Positions 35,826-46,669 of a stretch of DNA of 64,000 nucleotides are shown piece by piece (within the stretch, counting starts at the first letter, position 1; each line of letters starts with the position of its first letter). The DNA is from Heliopora coerulea. Lineage: Eukaryota > Cnidaria > Anthozoa > Scleralcyonacea > Helioporidae. The stretch lies in NCBI GenBank assembly GCA_030142905.1, contig JASJOG010000010.1:3979576-4043575 (forward strand). Direction: 5' to 3'. The notes beneath the pieces are model-generated. The model had not been told where the DNA came from. It was given only the letters and a program-made list of their open reading frames with translations, and did no database searches. Position numbers and translations under genes: made by a program.

Positions 35826-38087
35826 TTATTGGTTCAATTATAGTTCTATAGATCGTCATTGCACTAGATGGTGAGATGTTGGCACGAATCCGCTTTAATA
35901 GTTTTTTGTAGGTCTTTTGGATATGCTTTTGCAAGGTTAAATGTTTGTCTAAATGTTCAGAGATACACGTGTGCAAATAATGGCACATTTGCCTAAAATA
36001 CAATGCTGCGCAGAGGTGACACGTATACTTACATACCAGATGCGATTTCAAAGGTTTAGGAGTCCGGTGTTTAAATGAGAAAGGCTTGGATGTGCGTAAA
36101 CTAAGTTTAAAAATGATGTGAAAGTTACTGAATCTGGTGATAACCGGAAGAAAAGAATTTAAGAAGTTTGGTGAGGATTTCCAACGAATGAGCACGAGTA
36201 AACGGAAGACAGAAATAAATTGTTTGGAAAAGTAGTGTAACTCATAACAGAAGAAAAAAAATTCATTCAGGAAAACACCAAGACAACGATCGGAAAAAAG
36301 CAATTAGATATCCATTACTGGCAATAGCTTGTTTTAGGTTTAATGACTACAGAATGGAAAACTTGATAGGATGAAGTTATTTTGAAATATTGGTCAAATA
36401 AAATGTGTAAAAGACCGCTTTAAATGACGAAGGAATGAAACTATCGGAATAGGTGAATAACTCTCTTAAGGTAGATTTGCGATCTGTAGAAGTGGAAAAA
36501 CCATTACAGCGGTCAACGGAGATATCTTGGAAAGGAAAGGCTTTGTTGACCACTAATTCAGAAGTAAATTTGATATTATTCTTGTGACCTACTTATCGAA
36601 CACGGTAACACAGACTTTTGTAATATATATGGCGACAGTAAGCATATGACGAAATATAGTTTCAGATAAAGGAATCCGCTGAATCTTGGTTGTTTTAAAT
36701 ATTGAAATCAGTCAGTAGATTGCAAATTACGGCAAGTGTATACAGTAGATTGTAAATTAGGACAAGTGAAAAAGATAAACTTGATGTATACTAGCCGCCA
36801 CGGGTCAAATACTGTACATCTACTGATTTTTGTCCAGATTACCCATGATTCACTTATAGGACCAAAGTTCGTGAATGAAAGATCCTAACTTTCATTCGTA
36901 AACAAATGAAAGGGTTAGTCAGGTAAACCAGTTACAAAAATCGACGAAAACAGTAGCAAACCACAAACTAATACAAATACTTAATATGTTTTAAGCTTTA
37001 ACTTATTAGAGTTGCTTAATGACCGTCGAGGGCTTCCTTTATCCCTAATTTGCGTCGTACAGGTAGTGACGATGTATGTTTTGAAAAGATCTGTTCAGCA
37101 GTATTGGCAAAAGTAAAGTGAAAATGTTGAAAGGTTAACGTTTGACATCCTTGCACTTTAATCAGTTACTGTTAGATAGTAGGATGATTACATAGTATTA
37201 AATTCAGGTGAGATAAGTCGATAGGATCGTAATTATATATCAGAACTGAAATGGTCTGTCGATGGGACTAATTACTGTAGTATGATGAGGTCGAATCATA
37301 AGTTTTAACAGCAGTGTATTCCATCTTTGAAGACTTCCATGTTATTTATGAGTTTCACTGAACACGATACTTCGGCAGAAGCGACATCTGTACGAAATTC
37401 AGTTCATCAGTACAACAGACGATTTTCGTCCGAGCCACGAACGGTAAGTTTAAAGTTGCTGGTGTTTTTATTTCTAACCAAATTTATAAAATCTTTAAAA
37501 CTTTGTTCCGTTTTTTGTTGTGCATTGTGCGGTTCAGTTCCGTTATTTTACTTTACTTTATGTTACTTTTTTTTATTCTACTTTACTATATTTTATTTTA
37601 TCTTTTATTTCATTCTACTTTAGTTTATTTTACTTCAATCTATTTCACTTCCTATTATTTTACTTACTTTATTTCGTTTTGATATCTTGTGTTGTGTATG
37701 GTTTATTGTGGTGTGGTCTGTTGTATTATGTTGTTGTGTTGTGCAGTTTAGCGTTGAGTTGTGTTATTTTTATTCCTATTTTACCCTTTTAAAAACATTT
37801 TACAGGTTATGGAATATATAAGAGACTTTCCAACTTTACTTCAGCAACTGTTTTACGAATTTTTCTCAGTTGGTGGATTGGTTGTAGTCTTGCGTTTTCG
37901 AATTGTTCTTTGCCTCGTGGCTGCTATGTTGTACCTTGTCTCTCCCATTGACATTTTGTCTGAAGCGGCATTTGGACTACTTGGATTTATAGATGACATA
38001 GTGATTATATTACTGCTGCTTTTCTATATTACCGAGATATACAGAAACGTTGTGACTGATAGGGCTACGGCAGCCCCGAGAGAATAG
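31097..38087 (+). CDS. RNF170: RNF170-like ER-membrane RING E3 ubiquitin ligase (complete)
   Basis: In vertebrates RNF170 is an ER E3 ligase that works with the erlin complex to degrade activated IP3 receptors. Four exons join in phase: 31097-31445, 32199-32272, 37333-37443 and 37806-38087, giving 271 residues (human about 258). An N-terminal membrane segment lies at about residues 25-43 (LGLGASLAIFIPIVITFLV). The C3HC4 RING starts with CPICLGQPRLLVVTNCGHGF at the end of exon 1. Exon 2 completes it with ICVTTYW and CPVCRQQ. Exon 3 has the family block VHQYNRRFSSEPRT. Exon 4 has RDFPTLLQQLFYEFFSVGG, then two hydrophobic segments around SPIDIL and GFIDDIVIILLLLFYI, which fit the C-terminal DUF1232-type membrane region. 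Intron 2 holds two LINE copies. The start ATG is preceded by the promoter shared with FARSA. Confidence 0.93.
33762..34322 (-). mobile_element. LINE 3' end (CR1/L2-type), minus orientation
   Basis: The minus-strand frame from 34322 to 33922 reads IPIMTYCCTLYLGL, LDAVRRKAMLVI and FVFNKLP-type C-terminal motifs (here GILVFNKLPKEIRDE). This is the region after the reverse transcriptase core of CR1/L2-type LINEs. It ends in a short TAA-type tail (seen as TTATTATTATTATAAT at about 33762). It is 5'-truncated at the junction with the plus-strand LINE. It lies in RNF170 intron 2. Confidence 0.75.
34319..35830 (+). mobile_element. LINE retrotransposon (CR1/L2-type) with nearly intact reverse transcriptase
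   Basis: One frame runs from 34319 to 35642 with a single internal TAG at 34476-34478. It has LPALAKVCERV, motif A FLDLRKAFDIIDH, motif B NGVPQGSVLGP, motif C FLYADDTEV, then LDYCSIVWHDCG and WNSLPTYIRK at the C-terminal end. These are the RT and post-RT blocks of CR1/L2-type non-LTR elements. The endonuclease and ORF1 parts are missing by 5' truncation. The element ends in a TTA trinucleotide run at about 35778-35830, the microsatellite tail of this group. With only one stop it looks fairly young. It lies in RNF170 intron 2 in the sense orientation. Confidence 0.88.
35836..36303 (-). pseudogene. Decayed Penelope-like GIY-YIG fragment joined to a LINE RT tail fragment
   Basis: The minus frame first shows VCKYTCHLCAALYFRQM with HTCISEHL, which fits a degraded GIY-YIG segment (YKF.C..C...Y.....H...R..EHL). 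It then shows YKKLLKRIRANISPSSAMTI followed by YRTIIEPI, which fits the post-RT region of a LINE. The two parts belong to different element types, so this is a composite relic. It abuts the TTA tail of the plus-strand LINE. Confidence 0.5.
37540..37765. repeat. Degenerate pentamer tract (TTTAC then TTGTG types)
   Basis: TTTAC/TTTAT units at 37548-37680 pass into TTGTG/TGTTG units at 37685-37765, just upstream of the acceptor for RNF170 exon 4 at 37805. The tract may serve as an extended pyrimidine-rich region for that acceptor. Confidence 0.65.
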
Positions 38088-38299
38088 CAGTTCCCAATAT
38101 TTTTGTATACTTAATAATAGCACATGTAGAATATATGAAAAGTAGTCAATAGAATATGAAACTAGATACCGGTATTCAGGATCTCTATGTACAGTATACC
38201 GTAATATATTAGGGTCCGGCTGTACTAAACATTTCTAAGTTGAGCTGTTGTTTTATGCCAGTATGTACTGGTTGACCACATTTGATAGCCCGTATGATA

Positions 38300-38433
38300 C
38301 AAAATCCGCGATGTTGGATGGGAATGGAATGTAGCCATGGTTAAAGACAAATATAAACAGCCATTTCGATTTATTTTGTACGCCCTCAGCTGCATTGCAC
38401 ACACTACTTTTCTATCTTACGTAGCGGATTTTG
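38300..38433. mobile_element. Short MITE candidate with TA duplication
   Basis: CAAAATCCGC at the left is inverted as GCGGATTTTG at the right, and TA flanks both (38298-38299, 38434-38435). Only 10-11 bp of the ends match, so this is a modest call. It lies within the presumed 3' UTR region of RNF170. Confidence 0.5.
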
Positions 38434-38454
38434 TACCATCTGACTGATGAGTTC

Positions 38455-38460
38455 AATAAA
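38455..38460 (+). terminator. Candidate polyadenylation signal of RNF170
   Basis: AATAAA about 370 bases after the RNF170 stop codon. It is the first plus-strand AATAAA I noticed downstream. Confidence 0.4.
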
Positions 38461-38789
38461 GTCCTACAATCCCCAGAGCTGCTCAAGAAAATTTCACCAA
38501 TTTCGGATCGAGGTGCGAAATTCTGAGCACGAGCCTTAAGAGAAATTCTGGATATTATTCTATAATTGTACTAATCAAATATTGTATAATTATACTATCA
38601 TGTAATTTATTTAGCTGATCAATATAGTAGCACAACTTCCAGTGCAAAGTCTTTGTGTGTTTAAAAAGGGAAATTTCCGTGCGACATGTCTCACCTTTTG
38701 AGTGTGATAATGGGACAATGGTGAACAGGGAATAAGTTGGATGCAATGTACATGGGGAACTTTGTGATATCACGGACGATATGTGGACC

Positions 38790-38900
38790 TTCATCAAGCT
38801 CAAATGTCAGAACAACGATTTCTGAGCCCCAGACAGAAATCGAACCCGCGACCTTCTGGTGACCAGTGAGATGCTGTAACCGTTGAGCTACCAAGATTGA
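38790..38900 (-). repeat. tRNA-derived SINE, same family as the 55 kb copies
   Basis: The minus strand carries an A-box region TTGGTAGCTCAACGGTTAC and a B-box region GGTCGCGGGTTCGATTTCTG, then TCTGGGGCTCAGAAATCG, also seen at 54.9-55.1 kb. It ends with an AGCTTGATGAAGG-like tail. The spacing A to B fits a tRNA-like head. Confidence 0.7.
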
Positions 38901-39140
38901 AGTGGCGATCTGACATGCACGTTCAAACACACGTGCTACCTGTGCGGCAGCTGCAACATGCTACCAATCGTGTGATCAATTGTTGAGCTATCACCGAGAT
39001 ATCACCAAGTTCCCACGTGCACTTAATGTGTATTAGCATATACCTCGCTGGTGAATAGTGTTTTTTGCATAATCTGATTGATTCCTCCATCTCGGAATAT
39101 CCTGCACTATTCACCTCCAAGCAAAACAAGATGGCGTGCA

Positions 39141-40642
39141 GTGGCGGATTTAGGATTTTTATCACCTTAGTCAAACTTTTGAATTTTCTTAGCAGTGAGG
39201 TGGGGGGGTGGGTTAGTACAAAACACACGCACTGTTTCTCATATGGTAATTGCATGCATTTTACAATAAATCATAATTTGAATTTGAATTACTGAGTTGA
39301 ATTTAAATCGGTTCGGACCAATCAAAAGCGAGTACACGTAGATGTAAACGTAAATCAGAACCTTCTGCACATGCGATAGACTGAAGTAAGGCAATGAGTA
39401 GAGGAACCGAAGCAAACTTTTGATTTGGGTTTTTGTTAACAGTTTTGTGACATCACAACACTTTCCTGACAGACGGACTATAGTGCGCCAGAGTCTTCAA
39501 TACATGTGTCAGGCGCAGTATACAATCTTGGCCTGAATAACAAGGTCTTTACACATTGCCGGACAAGCTGTCGTTCCCGTTACGATTAGGGATTCAAATC
39601 ATTACAGTTACGATTGCAATTCCACGGCATTTTACGCCGGTATCGCGAGAACAAAAGACCTATCTCATTTGATTTTGTTACGGCTCCATTTCATACGGTA
39701 TGGGGCGAACATAATCTAAATTACTCTGTAGTATTAACCATTATAATAATATATTCAATCAATAAGTCTAATTTTCCTATTTAAATTTTAATAAAGTCTG
39801 ATCATATAGACCACTTTACCTGAGAGCAGTGCGTGTCTTCTTGCCCACAGCATAGTATTCGGCGCCAAAATTACTATTATTATCCAGACGTTTACCACCA
39901 TCAGCAGAACGACTACGAAAGTTTAATGTCGACAACAGTGTTTCAGATGAAAAGCAAGGTCTTACCATCATTGCTGTTAAGCGCAGTAAGAAAGCGTTTC
40001 AAAAAGCTCGTGAACAACATGTTGAAAGACCGTCACTGAAAACGATCTCCACACGCTAGTTAAAGTGTTTCGAAATCAACAGAACACTGTTTACGATAAC
40101 GTGACCAATCAGAAGACGACCGATGAAAGGTGATAGTTATGGCAAGGTGACATACCTCAGCAAATTCGGCATGATGACATCACAAATTCGGCAAAAATCT
40201 TCAAAGTTTAAACCGCCAAGCCAATAGCTGATGCTGTTAAGAAGGATCTTAAAATGTTGAGCCAATCAGAGCAAGTGAAACAAAACGAAGATTCGGCAAA
40301 AGAGGCAGCGAAATTGATCAAACCAATCACGGCTCACGATAAATTGAGTTTCAACAAACCAGCCAATTGCAAAGATGAATACAATCGAAAGATTCGGCAA
40401 ACTGGTCGAGCTTGACCGTGAAACCAGCTAGAGGGTGATTCTGACGCTCGCCAATGTTACCAGAGACGGCAAATGCACTAGATCTAAATACGACATCGGG
40501 AATTAAGATTCGGCGATGTAAACAAAGCTATCTGACAACATCACAGCGGCAAGTATGCGACGCAAAGTCAATCTGATATCTTAGGATGGTGAGATAGTCA
40601 ACTTAGTCGGCTGACCTATTTGACGTACCCTAAATCTGCCAC
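39141..40642. mobile_element. DNA transposon-like element with 9-bp direct repeats TGGCGTGCA
   Basis: The left end GTGGCGGATTTAGG and the right end read inward, GTGGCAGATTTAGG, match at 13 of 14. Both are flanked by a perfect 9-bp direct repeat TGGCGTGCA (39132-39140 and 40643-40651). If the ends are instead taken as CAGTGG...CCACTG, as in hAT elements, the shared flank shrinks to GCGTG. The 1.5-kb interior has no transposase frame. Between 40164 and 40514 the heptamer ATTCGGC occurs five times (40164, 40186, 40291, 40392, 40508) among several CCAATCA motifs. Confidence 0.75.
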
Positions 40643-40979
40643 TGGCGTGCATTTATGTTTACGTTACGGGAGAACTTTTTTTCAACAAACGAAGTCGCCG
40701 TGCCAGACAATACCAAAAAAGCAACGAAATTTGGCAATTGAGTGTTCAAAGATATGTATTTCTTTTATTTTTTAGCAATAAATTAACTCAGGATGTGTTT
40801 CAAAATGTTTTGTTTACAAATGATGAGTGGGCGACGAGCCGACGTTCCGTAAAATTGTTTTAAAAATTATAAAAAGATATACGTGAAAACAATTTTGCGA
40901 GGTACATGCTAAAACAATTATTCACCGAAGTGGAGGTGACTCGTTCTACATCAAGAGAATCCTTTGTGAAGGGTCTTTT

Positions 40980-41095
40980 CCAGTGCAAATTGAATAGATT
41001 TCTCATCAGTTAAAGTCGAAAGCCGATGAGACAGGAGGAAAAGTCACTTGGTGCGATAAAATTTGACTGGTGGAAAACAGCCTTTAAAATACGGA
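40980..41095. mobile_element. Truncated relative of the Harbinger-like MITE at 10227
   Basis: The right end GGTGGAAAACAGCCTTTAAA and inner blocks GATTTCTCATCAGTTAAAGT and CGAAAGCC match, in inverted order, the element at 10227-10376. A left terminal repeat is not visible. Confidence 0.5.
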
Positions 41096-41129
41096 TAACG
41101 CGGTGGCTATGAACAGTAACGTAACACCT

Positions 41130-42830
41130 ATGCGCTCTCACCCGGCGGGGCAGGGGGGCTCTGACGTACCTTGGTTAAAAATCCATTGGTATTAAACTCT
41201 CACAAAAATTGACTCTGAAGCTTCGTTTTATTGTTGTAATTTTTGATGTGATGATGTCAGTATGTTTATGAAATCGATTCTTAGAGCTTTTAAAATGCTA
41301 GAATCACTAAAGCGCAGGGGGATTCGTTCCTTGAACCCCAACGGAGGTTTCACTCCCTGGACCCCCATTTGGGGCTCTACGTAAGCCCCCAGCTCAAGGC
41401 TTGCTCACGTCACTCGTTACGGTCCCATTATTATATACGCCGCAAGGCCTCCGACCAGGGCACGTTACACCAATGGCTATGACTTCACGATTGAGATGGA
41501 GGTTGAAGGGTTTAGGTTCTGTGATAAACATTCTTTTGACATTGTTTTGTTCCACAAGATTTATGGTTTACTCTGATTTACGCTTGTACGTCAAGCTCTT
41601 CAGAATAACGGTAAAACACAGTAAATAGGTGGACAAAATAAAGGAAATCGCCTTCAATATAACAACGCAAACCTCAACATAATGAAATCAACATCATAAA
41701 GTTGTTGGTCGTTGACAGGAAGTTTACAATTGTCATTTCGTTATAATTTAGTAGAAACTTGTTTCATTGATATCTGAAATTGAGTAGACAGATTTTTGAG
41801 ATGCAGTATACTCGGGATTTTAGCGGCGCTTCTGAAATACTAGACTTACCAGAAGTACTTTCCAAAACTGTTTTATGACGCGTCCCCAAGTTGCAATGTG
41901 GCGGGGACTGGGTTCTTATGTGTTTCGTGGTTACGCTGCTAACGTCTTTATTTGCATAAAAGTGAATACGGTTGAGCTGGAGAAAGTGTAGATATGCTAT
42001 TAAAAGGACCTACCTGATTAAAAAAATTACTTAACTAACATCTATTTCTGATATTATTTAGAGGTTTTATTGTAGCCTTCCGTGTGATTAGATCATTGCA
42101 GTGCCAGGTTTTTGTTTCTTTTGACGTCACAGTTCGTACACTGCATCGTCCTGCCAAATTCTGTAGAATGTTTTAAATGTTTTAGATAATAAGCCTGCTA
42201 CTGACCGTTGTCCGACGATGAAATTGACTTATTGTGAAATTTCCTTCATTCCATGATAATGTCATTCCACAGTAATATCTTCTGTAAACAGTATTTCGAC
42301 AATGTTATTGCAACAGAGTTCAGCTGATACGGATGGAGGGTTTAAAACCCGAGTTAATGATATAAGTGAAATTTTAATTTTGGACAAGATTGCTTTTGTG
42401 GCAACATCACCCTTAAACTAAACGCAACATCGATTTGTCCAAATTCATGATCATTGTGGATAGTGGAACAAGAAGATTATTTTGGGGATCATGATATTCC
42501 TTGTATGAGATGACATCCATTGATTTTACTTTAACCTTTCTATCTATTTCTGTTACACTTATTACTTAACTTTCGAAGAAAATATTGTATCTCGTTTATA
42601 ACTTCAAGTAGAAATATAATTTTAGCCTGTTTGACGAAGGTCGAAGTATCTCGACTGTAACGTACTATTTTCACTAATAGACCAATGGATGACATTTATA
42701 TATTTTTAATCGTGAAATAACAAGCTCTTATCAGCTTAAGTATCATTTAATTTGAGTATTGAATATAGTTGTGTTTGTTGTACTTTAGTGATGCCGCACT
42801 GTAAATGTCGAGGTGTTTTGCAAACACTTA
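41130..42830. other. Spacer without recognisable gene
   Basis: A G/C-run-rich stretch at 41140-41400 resembles the ends of the G-rich hAT-like elements (GCGCAGGGGG... and GGACCCCCATTTGGGG). I see no coding frame with splice support and no RNA gene in the remainder. Confidence 0.4.
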
Positions 42831-42939
42831 ACCCTATAACGCTGAGAGTCCGATATATCGGGCACCTAGAACAAAAGGACATGAGAAAACTAAGCAAAAA
42901 GAGGACAAGAAAAAAGAGGCATTAAAGGGTTAAAAGATG

Positions 42940-43330
42940 TTTCAACACACCAGTCTGGTGTTAAATGGCAATTAACACTTCACTGGTATAAATTAATACA
43001 CCTCAAGTGTATCGCTACATTAAGTTTGTTTCTACACTCATTGGGTGTAAAATGGAAAACGATTAAACTACCCTTTGAACCTTATTGTGGTGTAAAAGTA
43101 CCCGAAAATGGCTTACCTTAACACCGATTCAGCGTAATTTCACACCAGAGGAAGAATGTTAATACACTTGTTTGGTGCACGCAGCTGTCAAATATTAACA
43201 TTACTTCAGTGTAGAGGAACAATAGACTTGGTGCAATTTCACATCGGCGAAAGTGTGTTAATGCACTTGTTTGGTACAAACAGCAAAGTCAGATATTAAT
43301 GCTTCATCGGTGTAGATGTAAACCACCTCG
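42940..43330. repeat. Array of ACACC/GGTGT half-palindromes
   Basis: Short inverted motifs recur: ACACCAGTCTGGTGTTA, ACACTTCACTGGTATAAA, ACACCTCAAGTGTA, ACACTCATTGGGTGTAAA, CTTGTTTGGTGCA and CTTGTTTGGTACA. Spacing is irregular, about 25-50 bases. The block ends near 43320, about 0.4 kb beyond the stop codon of the minus-strand CRD gene. Confidence 0.5.
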
Positions 43331-43751
43331 TTCCCAGGGCCAGTGACCGATATTTCGCTCTGGGGACTTGCTTGGATGTAAACCACGCGTGGTGTTGCAG
43401 CCACCTCGCGACAAAATAATATCGGTCATGTTTCTTTGTTGTTTATTTTTAATAAAACTACAATTATGTCAGTATTTTGCGTGAATTTCAACTGGAGGAC
43501 AACGAAAAAGTTGATTATCAAAAGTGATAACCAAACTTCATTGATTTGTTTCAATGGTCGAACACGTCCTCCTGCCTTTTCCAGTTTATAAATATCCAGA
43601 CATATTTTAGTATTTCAACAATTTCGTCAAAAACCTGAAAGGTTTTCTTTCTGAGTTCATAGTTGGCAACTGTTTTTTAAATCTTGTGGTTGGTTGCCAA
43701 ATGATTATAGTACAGATTCTGGATGTCCGTTTCTTTCTAGTCTAAGATTCT

Positions 43752-45163
43752 TTATTTTCCGCAACAATTTTGACCTTGTCCCATACATGGCGGTGGCTGA
43801 CAAGGTGGTGGAGGAGCTGGTGGTTCCACATGATGATGCACAATGGTATGAATGACTTTGTTCGTCGCTCGTGGAGGAGTTGGTGGGGCAGGAATTGGCG
43901 GAGGAGGTGGGATTGGTGCCCAAGCGTGGTCTTCATCGTTCATTGTTTGGTAGTTGTGAACAGGAGGCGGTGGTGGGGGAGCTGGCTTAGGGGGTGGGGG
44001 TGGTTTCTGATGATGGTGAATAATATGTTGAATTGTATTGATTTTTTGAGCTGGGGGAACTGGAGGAAGTGGTGGTGGGGTTGCTGAAGGGGGAGGAGGT
44101 TTCCATTCGTGAGTTTCGTCGTGTTGAGTGTTGTAGATATGTGTAGGGGGACATGGTGGCTCTGGTGAAGGAGGTAACATTACGCCATGGGGCATCGGAG
44201 GAGGTGGAATTGGTGCTGGTCCACCCTTGTAGGTTGTGTCTTGTGTACCGGCTCCACCACCATATGCCGCAGCTCCACCACCGGCACCACAGCACGAGGA
44301 CTGGCAGCTCGGGGCGCAGGATGATGGACATGATCCAGGACATCCCACTGATTTTCTGGCTGGTTTACATTCTTTTAAAGCTGAAAAAGGTACAAAAGCA
44401 AATTGGGATTAAAATAAAGCAAAGACACATGGTATGTTTATGTTTATCTAACCCTTTTACCTCCAACAGCGCAAGTAGGTGCGCTTTAATTTTGCAAAAT
44501 TTGATTTGTGAACAGATTTTAATAGATTTTCAAAAAGATTTTGAATACAATGAATAATTTATAATTTCTTTTCTAAAATTCAGGGTGAAAGGGTTGAACG
44601 GGATTTAGTATTTAACTTTTTGTTTCCCTAAGGAAAAACCTTGTAGCGTGAAATTACGTGTGGATCGCGGGCTGCCTAGCCCCTTCCCTGGCTGAGGCCC
44701 TGCATGCTATGCGAATTCTACTGAATACCTTTTCTTCAAGGGTCAAAGAAGAGATGCTCACGTGGTATGAAATGAGTTAAGATTGAGTCAACGTAAAACT
44801 GGTCAATATAGAAATCCAACTCGGAATAATTCGTGATAAAATTAAAAGAATTTTCAGCAATTTCCCTTGGCAATGCTCTCTTGTTTAAAAATGCGAAACA
44901 AAGCTACGTTAAATCTAGCATCTCCTGCATTAAAATGGTAAAAAAATAAGCAAGGCATTACAATCATCGATATCAAGATATCTACTTCAAGAGGTTAGCA
45001 TGTCCTCTCATACTTTCCTTGATCAGTTCACTCTCACTGTTTTTCTTTGGCACATTCCGCACTTACATTTCTTTTTATGATGCTTGGATTTTATTGCTTT
45101 TCCAAAGATGCTACTGGTTAACAGCAATACACCTAGACACATCAGTAGTCTTCTAAAAGCCAT
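43752..45163 (-). CDS. Secreted minicollagen-type CRD protein with polyproline/histidine body (copy A)
   Basis: The probable role is a structural protein of the nematocyst capsule wall, inferred from the CRD. Two exons, 45163-45067 and 44380-43752, join at phase 1 to give 241 residues. Residues 1-21 form a signal peptide (MAFRRLL then a hydrophobic core ending SSIFG). A Lys/His-rich segment follows (KSKHHKKKSLKECKPARKS), like the basic propeptide of minicollagens. The CRD at residues 46-63 is CPGSCPSSCAPSCQSSCC, the exact six-Cys spacing of minicollagen CRDs. After a Gly/Ala stretch come long Pro runs alternating with acidic/His blocks: YNTQHDETHEW, IQHIIHHHQKP, MNDEDHAWAP and HTIVHHHVEP. The end is CQPPPCMGQGQNCCGK. 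No Gly-X-Y collagen repeat exists. An acceptor-like TTCTAG six bases upstream of the ATG suggests a 5' UTR intron. Head-to-head with copy B. Confidence 0.82.
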
Positions 45164-45170
45164 ATTTAAC

Positions 45171-46660
45171 TAGAACGACTAAAGCAAGAAAACATTCATT
45201 GAGGAACGGTAGCAAAAATGGTAAGAATATAAACGTTAGATTTTTGGGTAGAATCAAATAAGTGCCATCTTTGCTTTCGTATAATATTACTTTTAATTTA
45301 AACACACTGCACTTCGAGTGCATTATCGGAGATCTCATTTACTAGTATGACATATGTAATGGATCTATAGACCAGGAGGCGTGAAACCGAAATGGGTTAT
45401 TATTTCTGTATTTTATCAGGGACACGCAACGAACATACCTTCTAGACGAAGTCTTTCCTTGTTAGAAAAACGATCTAAATTTTCAATGGACAACCAGATT
45501 CGAGCGGATGGTTAAGCGAACAGTCGGTCGTCTCTAATAATTTATTAATAGAAATTACTATGATTTCGATCTCTAATCTAAAAACAAACTGAAGAAAGCT
45601 GGTGCCCTTTTTACAAAGTAAACGTCCACCAGTTAATAAACAATTAAATATTCATCAGTTATTTAAGATTTCTGTTTACTGTTTTTAAGGTTCTTGATTA
45701 AGGTAGATTTTGATAAAATATTATTGATGAAAGTTTGTCCAATGAATGGAATTTACTGGAATCTGGAATTATATGTATTTCTCTTCCGCAAACAATTCTG
45801 GCGATATGAATATGAAGGCACCGTCCATCTGTAATTTTTTTTTTGGGTTAAAATACCATCTAGTGAAGACACGGCGGTAATATTTGATTCACTAGTCATT
45901 AAGCCGAGAATTAAATGTCTTGCAATTTGGAAATATCAATGTTCCAAAGCTATGATAATCAAGTCAGTGCACCACTGGATGACATTAGAACAGTATGCTA
46001 ACCCATTGTGGCCTTTTTGCTACGGTTGAATGAGGTAATCAATGAACCATGACGAGTTTTTCTATTCAGGTTAGCAATGAAAGTTTAATTGAAGCACGTC
46101 ATGCAGTAAGAACACCCGTTTTTGGAAGAAAGTTGTTTCCGTGCTCTATCTCTTTATTTCATCCTAGTATCCGAAGTTTTTTTTCCAAGGCATTGGCTGG
46201 TAAGAGGATCAGTTTTGGCCTCAACTTAGAAGAACTATTGGTTATTAGGTTTGTACAAGTTATTAGGTTTATTATTTTTTTATAGGCTGATATAACCTTA
46301 GTTTTCACTCTGAAAAATTTGTGTTTTGTAATGATGGAGATACCAGTCGGGTGTAATTTTCCTTCAATATTTGTGTTTCTAAATCGTGAATGAGGGAGAC
46401 ATTTGTTGTAGAAAATAATAATTGACGAAGGTTGTTTTAAGTCGCAGATTTGCTTTTCAGTACTCTTGTGTTAAATATGAAAGGTCAGTTAAAACGAGAC
46501 CAAATTGGACAAGACGGTATTTAAGCTAGCCTTGCACGTATAAATCAAAGAGAAGTTAATATAATTTCAGGAACCCAAATCTACTTCGCAAAAAGGGGAA
46601 AGATTTTAAAGTTTTCTAAATTAGTCTAAACGAATTGTGGTGTCACGTCTGGTGTTATTT
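45171..46660. promoter_or_regulatory. Shared intergenic region between divergent CRD genes A and B
   Basis: About 1.5 kb separates the two start codons and must hold 5' UTR exons and promoters for both genes. AT-rich, with no other gene visible. The divergent layout would allow co-expression, for example in developing stinging cells; that is inference. Confidence 0.4.
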
Positions 46661-46669
46661 TAGGTTGAT

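Noticed and set aside
43770..44557. Trp/Arg/His-rich plus-strand frames opposite CRD gene A
   Set aside because: They are antisense shadows of the Pro-rich exon (CCN codons read as NGG).
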